From NCBI GenBank assembly GCA_031401815.1, contig JANNRW010000221.1, positions 1 through 15,678 on the forward strand: a DNA stretch of 15,678 nucleotides, read 5' to 3'. Both the position numbers and the translations under genes were made by a program. The notes beneath the pieces were generated by a model. It did not search any database, was not told where the DNA came from, and was given only the letters and a program-made list of their open reading frames with translations. Origin of the DNA: JANNRW01 sp031401815 (lineage in GTDB: Bacteria; Desulfobacterota; Desulfuromonadia; Geobacterales; DSM-12255). Position 1 is the first letter of the stretch, and the number at the start of each line of letters is the position of its first letter. This document shows positions 1 to 8,328 of this stretch, piece by piece.

Positions 1-791
1 ACATATATTGTGCCGCTTTCGATGTCGTCCTCTTCCCAGATTTCGCTGAACAGCGGCCCTAAATTCGGCTCGGTCAGTCTGCGGCCGGTCTCATCCTTGT
101 AAAGAGCACGCTGAAGAGATCTGAGCAGGAGATTACTCTCAGTGCCATTGGCATAGATAACCCTAAGCCTGGCATCCAGATGGCCATTCGGTGTTTGAAA
201 GTCATCTCCCTTCTCAGCCACGTAAACAAGCTGGCCGCTGAGGATGAAGAAGTTACCTGCATCAACGCTCGCATCCTTGCCAAATGGCCGAGTTTGTCGA
301 ATATCAGCCTTTAGTTCACTTTCAATTTGTTTGAACAGAGGCCGAAAGCTATCGAAGTCCTCGCACCTCTCCCGATTGGCTATTTCCTCGGCCGCACGCT
401 TCTCTGCGCTTGTACGAACATGCCGCAGTTCGGTTATTACGGATAGACCAGCCGCACCTTCGAGTTCGGCAAGCAGCTCGTCATTGTCCATCGTTTCTGC
501 TGTCTCTGCCCGGATAATCTCGGACCCGGTCAACACCCCTTGATGATCGAATGGCACGAGAAGATTCAGGCATTCTTCCAGAGCACGCAAGCGATCGAGG
601 CGAACAGCGTACAGCCGCTCGAAGATGTCTTTATCTTCTCCATGTTGCGGAGCGCGTCCATGCCGTTCAACAAAACGCTGAATTTCCTCGAACCCCGCGA
701 TGATACGTTCCTCACGCGGCGAACGACCACCTTTTTTCTCTGGCTGGGCAAATTCGTCCAGCTCTGCACGCAATTCATCAAGATCAAGCAT
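1..791 (-). CDS. GIY-YIG nuclease family protein, C-terminal part cut off by the window edge
   Basis: An open frame runs without a stop from an ATG at 791 to the left edge, giving 263 full codons (MLDLDELRAELDEF at the N-terminus, ...ESGTIYV at the edge). The first ~70 residues are charged and helical and include PEKKGGRSPREERIIAGFEE. The last visible residues, TIYV, fit the first strand of a GIY-YIG fold (the 'GIY' half), so the catalytic domain would lie just outside. I recall this N-terminal type from GIY-YIG (T5orf172/MUG113-like) proteins that accompany DEAD/DEAH helicases; that part is family memory, not proof. The start at 791 is preceded by GAGGGG at good spacing and overlaps the helicase stop by 8 bp, implying translational coupling. 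An in-frame ATG at 803 is an alternative. As the last gene seen in the operon it would supply DNA cleavage. The coding frame is secure; the nuclease assignment is moderately so. Confidence 0.72.
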   Translation of the reverse strand, partial: MLDLDELRAELDEFAQPEKKGGRSPREERIIAGFEEIQRFVERHGRAPQHGEDKDIFERLYAVRLDRLRALEECLNLLVPFDHQGVLTGSEIIRAETAETMDNDELLAELEGAAGLSVITELRHVRTSAEKRAAEEIANRERCEDFDSFRPLFKQIESELKADIRQTRPFGKDASVDAGNFFILSGQLVYVAEKGDDFQTPNGHLDARLRVIYANGTESNLLLRSLQRALYKDETGRRLTEPNLGPLFSEIWEEDDIESGTIY

Positions 792-2838
792 AGCGCCCCT
801 CATCCTTAAAGCGAACAAAGGCGGCTGCGCCTTCGGCCATCCGCTTCTCCCAAGCATCCATTGAGCTGATCGACGGCAACCGGCCGCGCTCCTTCTTGAA
901 CCTTACAGCACGAACCGCAAGGTCTTTGGCCTCCTCTGGAGTGAGGCTCGTGCGTTTGGCAGCAATCACCGCTGCGACCTGTTTCAGACTCTCCTCGCTC
1001 ATCGCCTTGGCGAGAATCGCATAGGCCTCACTGAACGGATTGATGCGGTCAATGAGGTCAATATCCAGATCGCGTACATCCATGGCGAACTTGCGCACAC
1101 CCTGAATTAGCGCCGTATTGGCAGCCGGTTCACTAGTGCCGTTGCCAACTAATTGTTGTTTGGCCTGTTGCACCAGATTAATAGCGACGACAGCATGTTG
1201 GCGCACGGCCTCCTGGTCTTCCTCGTCAAGGTCGGGATACTTCTCCTTGATGATCTTGCCCATCCGTACCTGGGTCAGTTCCTCAGGCACGAGTTCATCG
1301 TCAAACAGACCTCGCTCAATGGTGGTCTTATCCTGAACAAAGGTTGCGATGACTTCGTTCAGATCTTCCCGGCAAATACGGACCGCCTCCTCGCTTTTGG
1401 GTTCCGCGAGTCCCTTGATTTCGATCAGATAGCGTCCCGTCTCTTCGTTCACGCCAATATTGCACTTGTTGGGATCATAACCGGCGTCGCCGTAGGTGAA
1501 TCCTGGCTCGGCAACATTCTCCGGATTTTTAGGCCTGAATTCGAAGCGTGGTGCTAATACCTGCTCCATCAGTAAGCTTGCGGCGATGGCCTTCAAGGTA
1601 TCGTTCACCGCCTCGGTAACTGCTTGTTCAGAGGCGTCGGGCTCGGCAATCAGGTTGGTAAAGCGGGCACGGGTCTTTCCGGGCGCGTCGCGGGTAGCAC
1701 GGCCAATGATCTGCACGATTTCCGTGAGGCTCGACCGATAGCCGACCGTCAGCGCATGCTCACACCAGATCCAGTCGAAACCTTCCTTTGCCATACCGAG
1801 AGCGATGATGATGTCAACATGGTCGCGGTTGTTCTTCTGGGCCGGGTCTTTGAGAGCAGCGGAAACCTTGTCGCGTTTGGTGGGATCATCGTCTACCAGG
1901 TCGGCGATCCGCAAGACATGGCCACCCAGCGTCTTGACCAGCTGGAAGCCGGTCGCCGGATCAGTTCCTTGCCATTCACCCAGCTCTTCAATGATGTGCT
2001 CGACTTCTCTAATTTTGTCCTTGGTGCTTTCGCGCGAATTGACGTTCGGGATGTGGACGATAGTTTTCTCGGCCGGGTCAAGCACCTTGAGGATGTCATC
2101 GGCGTAAGAGCCGGAGTAGAAGAAGTAACCAATGTCGAGCTGCTTCAGATATTCATAACCGTTGAGTTGCTCATAGTAAGTGTAGGTGACGGTGTCGAAC
2201 TTTGATTCATCCTGCGGAGCCAGCACGGCCTCGGCGTCGCCCCGGAAGTACGAGCCGGTCATCGCAACGATATGCGCCCGGTCGCGAGCGATAAACTGCC
2301 CGAGATACTGGCCGAGTTTGTTGTCAGGGTTGCTTGAGACGTGATGAAACTCGTCAACAGCAATCAGCCGGTCATCAAACGCCTCTACCCCAAACTGATC
2401 GACGGCGAAACGAAATGAAGCGTGGGTGCAGATCAATACCTTGTCCTCACCTTCGAGGAACGCTCCTACCGACTTGACCTTCCCTCCATTGTCCGAGCCG
2501 GGGGCATTGCACAGGTTCCATTTAGGCTCCACGCGCCAATCGGCCCAGAAGCCGAAGTTGCTCAGTGGCTCGTCGTTGAAGCTCGCGCCGATGGTTTTTT
2601 CCGGCACAACGATGATCGCCTGTTTGAGCCCCTGATTGTGGAGCTTGTCCAGGGCGACAAACATCAATGCCCGGCTCTTACCGGAAGCCGGGGGTGACTT
2701 GATCAGCAGGTACTGCTCACCGCGCCGTTCATATACGCGCTCCTGCATCGGTCGCATCCCAAGTTCATTGGCGCTGATGGATTGACCATTGCCGGCATAG
2801 CTTACGGAAACAGTAGGTATGGATTTAACCTGGATCAT
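784..2838 (-). CDS. Superfamily 2 DEAD/DEAH-type helicase (restriction-enzyme-like)
   Basis: 684 aa. ATP-dependent nucleic-acid translocase or helicase, probably acting on DNA. Motifs seen: Walker A PPASGKS at residues 49-55, Walker B DEFH at 162-165 (a DEAH variant like those in type I/III restriction motor subunits), motif III TGS at 194-196, a motif V-like segment around 346-360 (ALGMAKEGFDWIWCE), and motif VI QIIGRATRD at 376-384. So both RecA-like lobes are present and the ATPase core looks intact. The C-terminal ~250 residues are helical with no motif I can name. The start has AAGGA about 9 nt upstream. The stop overlaps the start of the downstream GIY-YIG gene, and a 10/11-bp repeat array lies between the upstream AlbA_2 gene and this start. 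Within the operon it is likely the motor that couples target recognition to nuclease action. No nuclease motif was seen in the protein itself. Confidence 0.92.
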   Translation of the reverse strand: MIQVKSIPTVSVSYAGNGQSISANELGMRPMQERVYERRGEQYLLIKSPPASGKSRALMFVALDKLHNQGLKQAIIVVPEKTIGASFNDEPLSNFGFWADWRVEPKWNLCNAPGSDNGGKVKSVGAFLEGEDKVLICTHASFRFAVDQFGVEAFDDRLIAVDEFHHVSSNPDNKLGQYLGQFIARDRAHIVAMTGSYFRGDAEAVLAPQDESKFDTVTYTYYEQLNGYEYLKQLDIGYFFYSGSYADDILKVLDPAEKTIVHIPNVNSRESTKDKIREVEHIIEELGEWQGTDPATGFQLVKTLGGHVLRIADLVDDDPTKRDKVSAALKDPAQKNNRDHVDIIIALGMAKEGFDWIWCEHALTVGYRSSLTEIVQIIGRATRDAPGKTRARFTNLIAEPDASEQAVTEAVNDTLKAIAASLLMEQVLAPRFEFRPKNPENVAEPGFTYGDAGYDPNKCNIGVNEETGRYLIEIKGLAEPKSEEAVRICREDLNEVIATFVQDKTTIERGLFDDELVPEELTQVRMGKIIKEKYPDLDEEDQEAVRQHAVVAINLVQQAKQQLVGNGTSEPAANTALIQGVRKFAMDVRDLDIDLIDRINPFSEAYAILAKAMSEESLKQVAAVIAAKRTSLTPEEAKDLAVRAVRFKKERGRLPSISSMDAWEKRMAEGAAAFVRFKDEGRYA

Positions 2839-2860
2839 TCAAAGTTTCCTTTCTAACAAA

Positions 2861-2928
2861 GCCCATAACGGCCTATAACCGCGCATAGACCGCTTATAGA
2901 CCGCTTATAGACCGCTTATAGCCCGCTA
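2861..2928. repeat. 10/11-bp short tandem array between the AlbA_2 and helicase genes
   Basis: Read on the minus strand, the unit TATAAGCGGTC occurs three times exactly (2910-2920, 2899-2909, 2888-2898). Two 10-bp variants follow, TATGCGCGGT (2878-2887) and TATAGGCCGT (2868-2877), then a partial TATGGGC (2861-2867); a degenerate TAGCGGGC precedes the array (2921-2928). The period is one DNA helical turn. The array contains the last codons and TAA stop of the AlbA_2 gene and ends about 10 nt before the helicase Shine-Dalgarno sequence. It could be a phased protein-binding site (the neighbouring gene has winged-helix domains), a length-variable slippage tract, or neutral expansion. It has no CRISPR-like spacers. 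Confidence 0.85.
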
Positions 2929-4604
2929 CCCCCCAACGTATAAAATGAGAAGCGTAATTTCCCATGCTGAATCAATTTCCCTTCCTCTTTGAGTCGATTG
3001 AGCAGTCTGGCCGCCTGATCATGACTCAAATGGCACAATTCGATCACCTCGCTACGCCGGATCTGGCCATGATGCCGTACGTGGCTCAGCACCATCTGTT
3101 CGTGCTGCAAGCGGCTGAAACCTGCCTGCCTTGTGTAGGCAACCTGTTGGCCTTTGCCTTGGTACACCTTTGCCGACAAGGTATAACTGCGGTTGCGCGT
3201 GTTGCCGTGTGGCTGCACCAGCCCTGCCTCGATCAGCCGCTCCAGGGTGCGCCGGGCCTGTGCTGTATCCCGGTGAATATGACGGGCAAGTTCGTCCGTG
3301 CCGAGACGTTTCTGTTCGCGCAGGACAGCCAGCGCAATCAGGCTGTCTATGGGCAATGAAGTCCCGTCCTGGCGGTTTTCCTGTTCGACGACCAGTTGCA
3401 GGAAAACCTCGTCCGCAGCCACTGTTGCCAGCTGCAACACCACGCTGTTGTTATCGGTGCGGCTGTAGTCCGGCTCAGGGCGACCAAAGCGCAACATGCC
3501 ACGGTAAATCTTGTCCACCCCGCGCCCGGAGCGTTCAACAATACCGATACGCTTCATCGCATCGGCCAGAGCCGGGTTGCGTGGACGCGGCTCGGTGGTC
3601 AACAGGTTGTACAGCGTGACACCATCCACCAGCCCACCCGGATTGCTGACGGTCAGCCCCAAGTCATCGAGTCGCACATGCACTGCGCCGAGCCGGTGAT
3701 AGTCGCGATGCACCAAAGCGTTAGCCACGGCTTCACGAAAGGCTCCCATATCCACCTTTGGAACAGGCACCCGGAACAGGCCGATCTGCACCTCTTTTTC
3801 CGGATTGTAGGGGCGGAAATTGGTTTCCAGCCACTCCAGCGCCTTGAGCAGAGGAAAACGCCGGAACTCATTGAACGACACCGTCTCCCGCGCCAGCACC
3901 TGAAATGCCAGCTCATGGGTGGGTACGAGTTCGCGCAGGGCGGTTTCCCGGCCAATCACCAACAGTCCGGTCAAGGTGGGCACACGCTCGCCGGTTGATG
4001 CGCGTGTGCTGAAACCCAGAGCACCATCCAGCGCTTCATCATCCAGTTCGAGCAGTACGCGGTCACCACCGTATTGGCGTATGGTCTGGCGCAAACGCTC
4101 ACGCTCCAGCGGATCAAAATCAGCCAGCGTTGCCCCGGCAACTGCTTGCGCTGAAGCATCCGCCAAACCGAAACGCCCGGCCCTGCTGCTGCGATCATGG
4201 GGCAACATAGGCACGCATTCGGGGGTGCCGTCATGCTTCAGACGGCGACGCAGATACACACCGGCCGTTGTCGCCACTTCCGAGCGGGACTTGGGCACCA
4301 CGATTTGCGCCACGCGAATGTTTGCGACCTCAAGCTCATTGACCGTCACCGCCAAAGAGGGGGATGTCCTGGCCGCCACCATTCCCGGAAGCCCCGCCAG
4401 ATTCTGATGAGCCGCGTGCAGGCCGGTGGGGGTACCATCATCTTCCACCCCCAGCCAGAGTTCCCCGCCGTCGGTGTTGGCCAGACATACCAAAGCCTCG
4501 ACCAGCTCATTGTCAGACAGGCGCGTGCGGTCGCTCTTGAACTCGACTGTCAGGGTCTCCGCTGACGGTAAGAGGGGTGATTGGGACGTACGCGCCGTGC
4601 TCAT
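2916..4604 (-). CDS. AlbA_2 (Schlafen-like) domain, HATPase and winged-helix ATP-binding protein
   Basis: 562 aa, COG2865-type architecture. Residues ~16-130 form an AlbA_2 domain (ETLTVEFKSD at the start, then ANTDGGELWLGVEDDG). Residues ~285-395 resemble the HATPase_c_4 fold, with EAVANALVHRDY at 291-302 and NPGGL at 321-325. Two winged-helix segments follow, around 415-475 (LGTDELARHIHRDTAQARRTLERL) and 500-555. Such proteins are usually annotated as transcriptional regulators or ATP-binding proteins and are common in defence loci, but biochemical data are sparse. The start ATG overlaps the upstream methylase stop as ATGA (4601-4604), with GGGAGG just upstream, so the two are translationally coupled. 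The last six residues, GGSGL preceded by L, are encoded at the edge of the tandem array, so repeat-number changes could alter the C-terminus. The role in the operon, as regulator or as nucleic-acid sensor, is inference. Confidence 0.88.
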   Translation of the reverse strand: MSTARTSQSPLLPSAETLTVEFKSDRTRLSDNELVEALVCLANTDGGELWLGVEDDGTPTGLHAAHQNLAGLPGMVAARTSPSLAVTVNELEVANIRVAQIVVPKSRSEVATTAGVYLRRRLKHDGTPECVPMLPHDRSSRAGRFGLADASAQAVAGATLADFDPLERERLRQTIRQYGGDRVLLELDDEALDGALGFSTRASTGERVPTLTGLLVIGRETALRELVPTHELAFQVLARETVSFNEFRRFPLLKALEWLETNFRPYNPEKEVQIGLFRVPVPKVDMGAFREAVANALVHRDYHRLGAVHVRLDDLGLTVSNPGGLVDGVTLYNLLTTEPRPRNPALADAMKRIGIVERSGRGVDKIYRGMLRFGRPEPDYSRTDNNSVVLQLATVAADEVFLQLVVEQENRQDGTSLPIDSLIALAVLREQKRLGTDELARHIHRDTAQARRTLERLIEAGLVQPHGNTRNRSYTLSAKVYQGKGQQVAYTRQAGFSRLQHEQMVLSHVRHHGQIRRSEVIELCHLSHDQAARLLNRLKEEGKLIQHGKLRFSFYTLGGSGL

Positions 4605-7384
4605 GGTGTTTTCCTCCCTCTCGTGGGCTTGGGAGAAACTTTAGTCGCATCCGCCGTCATCTTCGTGTACAGCTCGAACAGCTTTTCCAGCCGCTCCGTG
4701 TCGTTGCGGAACCGGCGGCCGATGTAGATGCGCTCCAGCACTTCGTCGTTGCGCTCGTGGGCTTCGCGCAGGTCAGCAGGCATGGTGTCGGGATCGTAGA
4801 GGTCGGCAATGGTGGCGGGGAAATGTGCCTCGCGCGCCAGCAGGATCTCCTTAGCGCAGCGGGTCAGGTCGGCTTTGTTCTTTTCCGTGAGAGTGGGGAC
4901 GGGGAAGGTGTTCCAGCCTATAGTGCTTCCATAGGAAAAGTCTGTTCTTAACCGAACGCAAACCGTCCCAATCCAAACCAAGTGCAAACGTGATCCAATT
5001 AGAGCCATATTCCAAAGAGCTCCATCATAAATTGCGTAATTTTTGTCACCGATAACTGTATTGCGATCGGCTAATCCAACAGGTAGGTAGGGTCTATTTT
5101 CAGAACTCACGCGCGGAACAACGATGGTTTGAACCTTACCTATGTTCATCTCACGCATTTGATGAGGTTTAGCAGCTAACGCATTTGTTCCAGCATCCGT
5201 TGATGCTAAACGCATCTGCCGCACACCATTTATGCGCTCTGCAATTGTTGGAATACGCAATGCTTCTTCGAGCTCGCTGTCCTCAATCCATAAACAATAG
5301 CGATCTATACCGCGAATAAATTCAGCAGAACCATAAAATCGTTTTACGAATTTATTTCTTTGGTATTGACTTAATCCCAACTTATCAAGATTGCGTGAAT
5401 CGATTAATAGGTTACCACCATCGTATGGTACGTTTCCTAAAGTCATAGTGGATATAGAAGAAATCGGCAACTTCGATTTAACAATTTCAATATTTTGTCC
5501 GGCAAGCAGATATGCGTTTATATTTTCGCAATCCCTAACAGAAATATGACCATCTGTTCCTTCTTGGAAAATCTTCCTATTTTTTACCGTTTGATCTGCC
5601 ACCCCTATAATTACAACCGTGACGCCAGCATTATTACTAGCCAAATTAGCCCATTTGAAACTTGTATAAGCAAAACTGATGGCTCTTTCAGCAGCAAATA
5701 TTAACGGCCATAAAATTGAAGCCTGCTGCCCTTGACAGATACTATTGGTCGATACAAATGCACTAGCGGATTTGGTTTTTTGGGCATAATCGCTGGCCTT
5801 TATAAACCAGCCTGATACATAGTCAAGCGACTTCCATTGACTACAGCGGTGGCCAAAGATGTTATGCAAATCGCCTCGTTGTTCTTCAGTTTGCTTCTTG
5901 TCTCCAACATACGGCGGGTTCCCGCAAATATATGTCTCTCCCCCCTCATTCTCAAAATCAATCTGTGCTTGATCAAGCGGCGTGCTGAAGAGGTCGTCGC
6001 CCAGCAACCTCACCACAGTCCCGGTTGGTCGGCAAACACTCAACCAGTCGAGCCGCAGGGCGTTGCCGCAGGTAATCCAATTATCCGCCGAAAGCGGCAA
6101 TAACTCGGCCAGCGCTTCCTTTTGCCCTCGATAAAGCAGGTCACATTGATACTCCGCGATGATGAGGGCTAGTCGTGCAATCTCGGCTGGGAAATCGCGC
6201 AGTTCGATACCTCGATAATTGGTCAATGGAATGTCGCTCTTGCGCCCATGCTCACCGCGCCGCTCGTTGATAGCGTTTTCAATCTCCCGCATCATTTTGT
6301 AAGCAATGACCAGGAAGTTGCCCGACCCGCAAGCCGGGTCAAAGACTCTGATTTTCGCCAGGCGCTTGCGCAGATTGAGCAGCATGCGCGGGTTGTCACC
6401 CGCTTCCTCAAGTCGTGCCCGCAACTCGTCGAGAAACAAAGGATTGAGCACTTTCAGGATGTTTGGCACGCTGGTATAGTGCATGCCGAGTGCGCCACGT
6501 TCATCGTCATCTGCAACCGCCTGGATCATAGAGCCGAAGATGTCCGGGTTGATCCTGGTCCAGTCCAGATTGCCGATATGCTGTAGATAGGATCGTGCGA
6601 TCTTGCTGAAGCGCGGTACATCAACGCTGCCGGAGAAGAGCCCGCCGTTCACGTAGGGAAACGCATCGGCCCAGCGTGGGATTTTAGATTCTTCCCGACC
6701 GGCATACTTCGTGTTCATGGCACGAAAGATTTCGCTGATAACCTCGTCCGTGTTCGAAGAGTCCCTCGCGCTCATCTGCTCAATGGTTTTGGTGAACAAT
6801 CCGGCACCATTGAAGATGTCCGTATCCTCGGCGAAGAAGCTGAAAATCAGGCGTGCCATAAAATGGTTCATCTCATGGCGACGTTCGGCGGTTCCCCATT
6901 CCGGGTTGTCTTTCAGTAACTCGACATATAGCCGGTTAAGGCGACTGGTTGCCCGGATGTCAAAAGAGCTGTCTCGTAGTTGTTTGACAGTGGTGATACC
7001 TGCTAATGGCAGGAAAAAACCGAAATGATCAGGGAAGTCTTGGTAGGCGCAGGCAACTGTCTCACCGCACTCCAAATCCTCGGCCTCAAAGTCCACTCCA
7101 TCGGTAGAAAGGATAAAGCGAGCCTTGGCCCTGGTCGTGAACGGGCTTGCTTTCAGTGCCACAAGGGTCCTGGTCACTTCGCCAGATTGAGCGACTGCGA
7201 TGTGGATGTTGCTTGTCTGTAGAATGCCTCCCAGGTCGGACTTGTTCGACGCCCCCGAGCGCAGGCGCTTGATGGTCGTCTCCTTGTTTCCAAACGCCTG
7301 GAGAAAGGAAAACGGGAACTCCTCCCCGTCAAAAGGTTGAAGCGCTAGTTCAGATACAGCTGTCTCAATTTCTACTGCGTTCAT
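4601..7384 (-). CDS. MmeI/Eco57I-type DNA adenine-N6 methyltransferase
   Basis: 927 aa, class I SAM-dependent methylase. Seen: MHYTSVPNILKVL at ~301-313 leading into the catalytic domain, SAM-binding motif I FDPACGSGNF at 348-357, an acidic motif around 392-396 (GIELRD), and catalytic motif IV NPPY at 489-492, the signature of amino-methylating enzymes acting on adenine. Residues 1-~180 match the N-terminal region of MmeI-like proteins, but I see no clear PD-(D/E)xK nuclease motif there, so it is probably methylase-only and relies on operon partners for cutting. The target-recognition region should lie at about 530-820. It coincides with a stretch (about 4915-5930) clearly more AT-rich than either flank. 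It is the first gene of a coupled operon; the stop overlaps the next start. AAGAGA lies upstream of the ATG, and no strong promoter was found in the preceding 220 bp. Confidence 0.92.
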   Translation of the reverse strand: MNAVEIETAVSELALQPFDGEEFPFSFLQAFGNKETTIKRLRSGASNKSDLGGILQTSNIHIAVAQSGEVTRTLVALKASPFTTRAKARFILSTDGVDFEAEDLECGETVACAYQDFPDHFGFFLPLAGITTVKQLRDSSFDIRATSRLNRLYVELLKDNPEWGTAERRHEMNHFMARLIFSFFAEDTDIFNGAGLFTKTIEQMSARDSSNTDEVISEIFRAMNTKYAGREESKIPRWADAFPYVNGGLFSGSVDVPRFSKIARSYLQHIGNLDWTRINPDIFGSMIQAVADDDERGALGMHYTSVPNILKVLNPLFLDELRARLEEAGDNPRMLLNLRKRLAKIRVFDPACGSGNFLVIAYKMMREIENAINERRGEHGRKSDIPLTNYRGIELRDFPAEIARLALIIAEYQCDLLYRGQKEALAELLPLSADNWITCGNALRLDWLSVCRPTGTVVRLLGDDLFSTPLDQAQIDFENEGGETYICGNPPYVGDKKQTEEQRGDLHNIFGHRCSQWKSLDYVSGWFIKASDYAQKTKSASAFVSTNSICQGQQASILWPLIFAAERAISFAYTSFKWANLASNNAGVTVVIIGVADQTVKNRKIFQEGTDGHISVRDCENINAYLLAGQNIEIVKSKLPISSISTMTLGNVPYDGGNLLIDSRNLDKLGLSQYQRNKFVKRFYGSAEFIRGIDRYCLWIEDSELEEALRIPTIAERINGVRQMRLASTDAGTNALAAKPHQMREMNIGKVQTIVVPRVSSENRPYLPVGLADRNTVIGDKNYAIYDGALWNMALIGSRLHLVWIGTVCVRLRTDFSYGSTIGWNTFPVPTLTEKNKADLTRCAKEILLAREAHFPATIADLYDPDTMPADLREAHERNDEVLERIYIGRRFRNDTERLEKLFELYTKMTADATKVSPKPTRGRKTP
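4915..5930 (-). other. AT-rich recognition-domain block inside the methylase gene
   Basis: By eye, the codons for residues ~485-823 switch from GC-rich to AT-rich third positions, then back to GC-rich near the conserved WNTFPVPTL segment. The edges are approximate. The block begins just after motif IV and covers the expected target-recognition domain. Swapping of such modules between methylases is well known and changes sequence specificity. That it happened here is inference from composition alone. Confidence 0.55.
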
Positions 7385-7422
7385 GGAATCTCTTGCCTAT
7401 GTGAAGTCATCGGATCTTTATC

Positions 7423-7587
7423 CTATTGCTGTGAATTTAACATCGCCGCTATCAAACCAACACAAGGCTTACCAGCTTGTTTTGGTCCGGTCCAGCCGCG
7501 AGTTGTAACCAAATCTGTAGCCATGCCCCCTTTGTGTTGCTCCAATTGAATCTTTAATCGGGCAGAGTCCTTAGTTATCCCTTTCAA
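7423..7587 (-). CDS. Possible small protein after the HEPN gene (doubtful)
   Basis: In the same frame as the HEPN gene and directly after its TGA stop, 61 sense codons run to a TAG at 7423-7425. A possible start is a TTG at 7587, 8 nt after GGAGG, giving 54 residues (LKGITKDSARLKIQLEQHKG at the start, then GMATDLVTTRGWTGPKQAGK, ending in LIAAMLNSQQ). The composition is protein-like, but I recognise no family. It could be a real small gene, a former C-terminal extension of the HEPN protein cut off by a stop mutation, or chance. The rest of 7385-7608 holds no feature I can support. Confidence 0.2.
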   Translation of the reverse strand: MKGITKDSARLKIQLEQHKGGMATDLVTTRGWTGPKQAGKPCVGLIAAMLNSQQ

Positions 7588-7608
7588 GGACAACCCCTCC
7601 GGGTTCCC

Positions 7609-8319
7609 TCAGACATTAAGCTTGACCTGAGCCTCTCGATACAGTGTGTTTGATATTTTATAGAGAATCGCAGAGACGTTTTGAAGGTACTGAAAATCGG
7701 TGGGAATCGAAAGGTCACCAACAGCCAGCGTGCAATCGATTTGGCTTTCTGTCATTTTGCGAATGTATGTCTGATTACAGATCCAACCGTTGTGGACACC
7801 CAAATCTCTTCTCGCCTTTGCCTCGATAAACACAGACCAATCGTTCGCGATCAGTGATGGATCAACAGAGAAAATATCGCAAACATCTTTGAGATACTCA
7901 CTTGGTTTTTTATAAGTAAGCTTATTGAGTGTCTCTTCAGCTGCTCTAAAAATGAGGTCTTCCTGATCATCTGTTTGAAGTATTTCGCTCAACTTAAATT
8001 GGACTGAACCAATTTTCTGTGGGTACTTGCGGACAATAACGGTAATCATCTCCTGAAGAAACAGTTCGAATGCGGAGATATGCGCAATGAATAGTTGCGC
8101 GATCAGATAGTCTTCCGGGCTTCTGTAGCGCGGGTAGATTTTCTCTGCAAATTCAGTATGATCCTGTGCTATCGCAGCAACGCCTTGGCGCGCGAGAGTT
8201 CCGGCATTACCGATATAGCTTCTTGCGAGACTGAATGCTATGTGCTCATCATGGTACTTGCCATGCACATCTATTGCACAGTACCGCCGTGGATCGATAT
8301 CGGGGTCGGGAAGATTCAT
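7609..8319 (-). CDS. HEPN-like protein (putative RNase or toxin)
   Basis: 236 aa, soluble, mostly helical, with no signal peptide or membrane segment. Near the C-terminus, residues 168-187 read KARRDLGVHNGWICNQTYIR. R171-x4-H176 followed by N177 fits the R-x4-6-H catalytic signature of HEPN ribonucleases, and the surrounding context resembles the MAE_28990/MAE_18760 and RiboL-PSP HEPN families as I remember them. A long helical segment at ~65-100 (EDYLIAQLFIAHISAFELFLQE) would be the other HEPN core helix. HEPN proteins often cleave RNA in abortive infection or toxin-antitoxin systems, so toxicity is a reasonable inference but not shown. It starts 89 bp after the stop of the AAA ATPase gene, with TAGGAG as ribosome site; that site lies in the attC-like element. 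Partnership with the ATPase is inferred from adjacency. Confidence 0.7.
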   Translation of the reverse strand: MNLPDPDIDPRRYCAIDVHGKYHDEHIAFSLARSYIGNAGTLARQGVAAIAQDHTEFAEKIYPRYRSPEDYLIAQLFIAHISAFELFLQEMITVIVRKYPQKIGSVQFKLSEILQTDDQEDLIFRAAEETLNKLTYKKPSEYLKDVCDIFSVDPSLIANDWSVFIEAKARRDLGVHNGWICNQTYIRKMTESQIDCTLAVGDLSIPTDFQYLQNVSAILYKISNTLYREAQVKLNV

Positions 8320-8328
8320 TATTGATAC

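Noticed and set aside
1624..2205. 193-codon plus-strand open frame opposite the helicase
   Set aside because: It lies wholly antisense to a helicase with all motifs, and its sequence has no recognisable domain; GC-rich coding strands commonly leave such open shadows.
2861..2928. CRISPR array
   Set aside because: Repeats of 10-11 bp are contiguous with no spacers, and there are no cas genes nearby.
3396..3998. 200-codon plus-strand open frame opposite the AlbA_2 gene
   Set aside because: Antisense shadow of a well-supported gene. The His/Gln-rich, low-complexity look is typical of such shadows.
4601..7384. MmeI-type fused endonuclease in the methylase N-terminus
   Set aside because: No D...ExK pattern is convincing in residues 1-180, so calling it a type IIL restriction-methylase fusion is not supported.
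7384..7608. Promoter for the methylase operon in the gap before it
   Set aside because: Hexamers such as TTGATA and TTAAAT occur but at wrong spacing. Nothing was good enough to list, although a promoter here is likely on general grounds.
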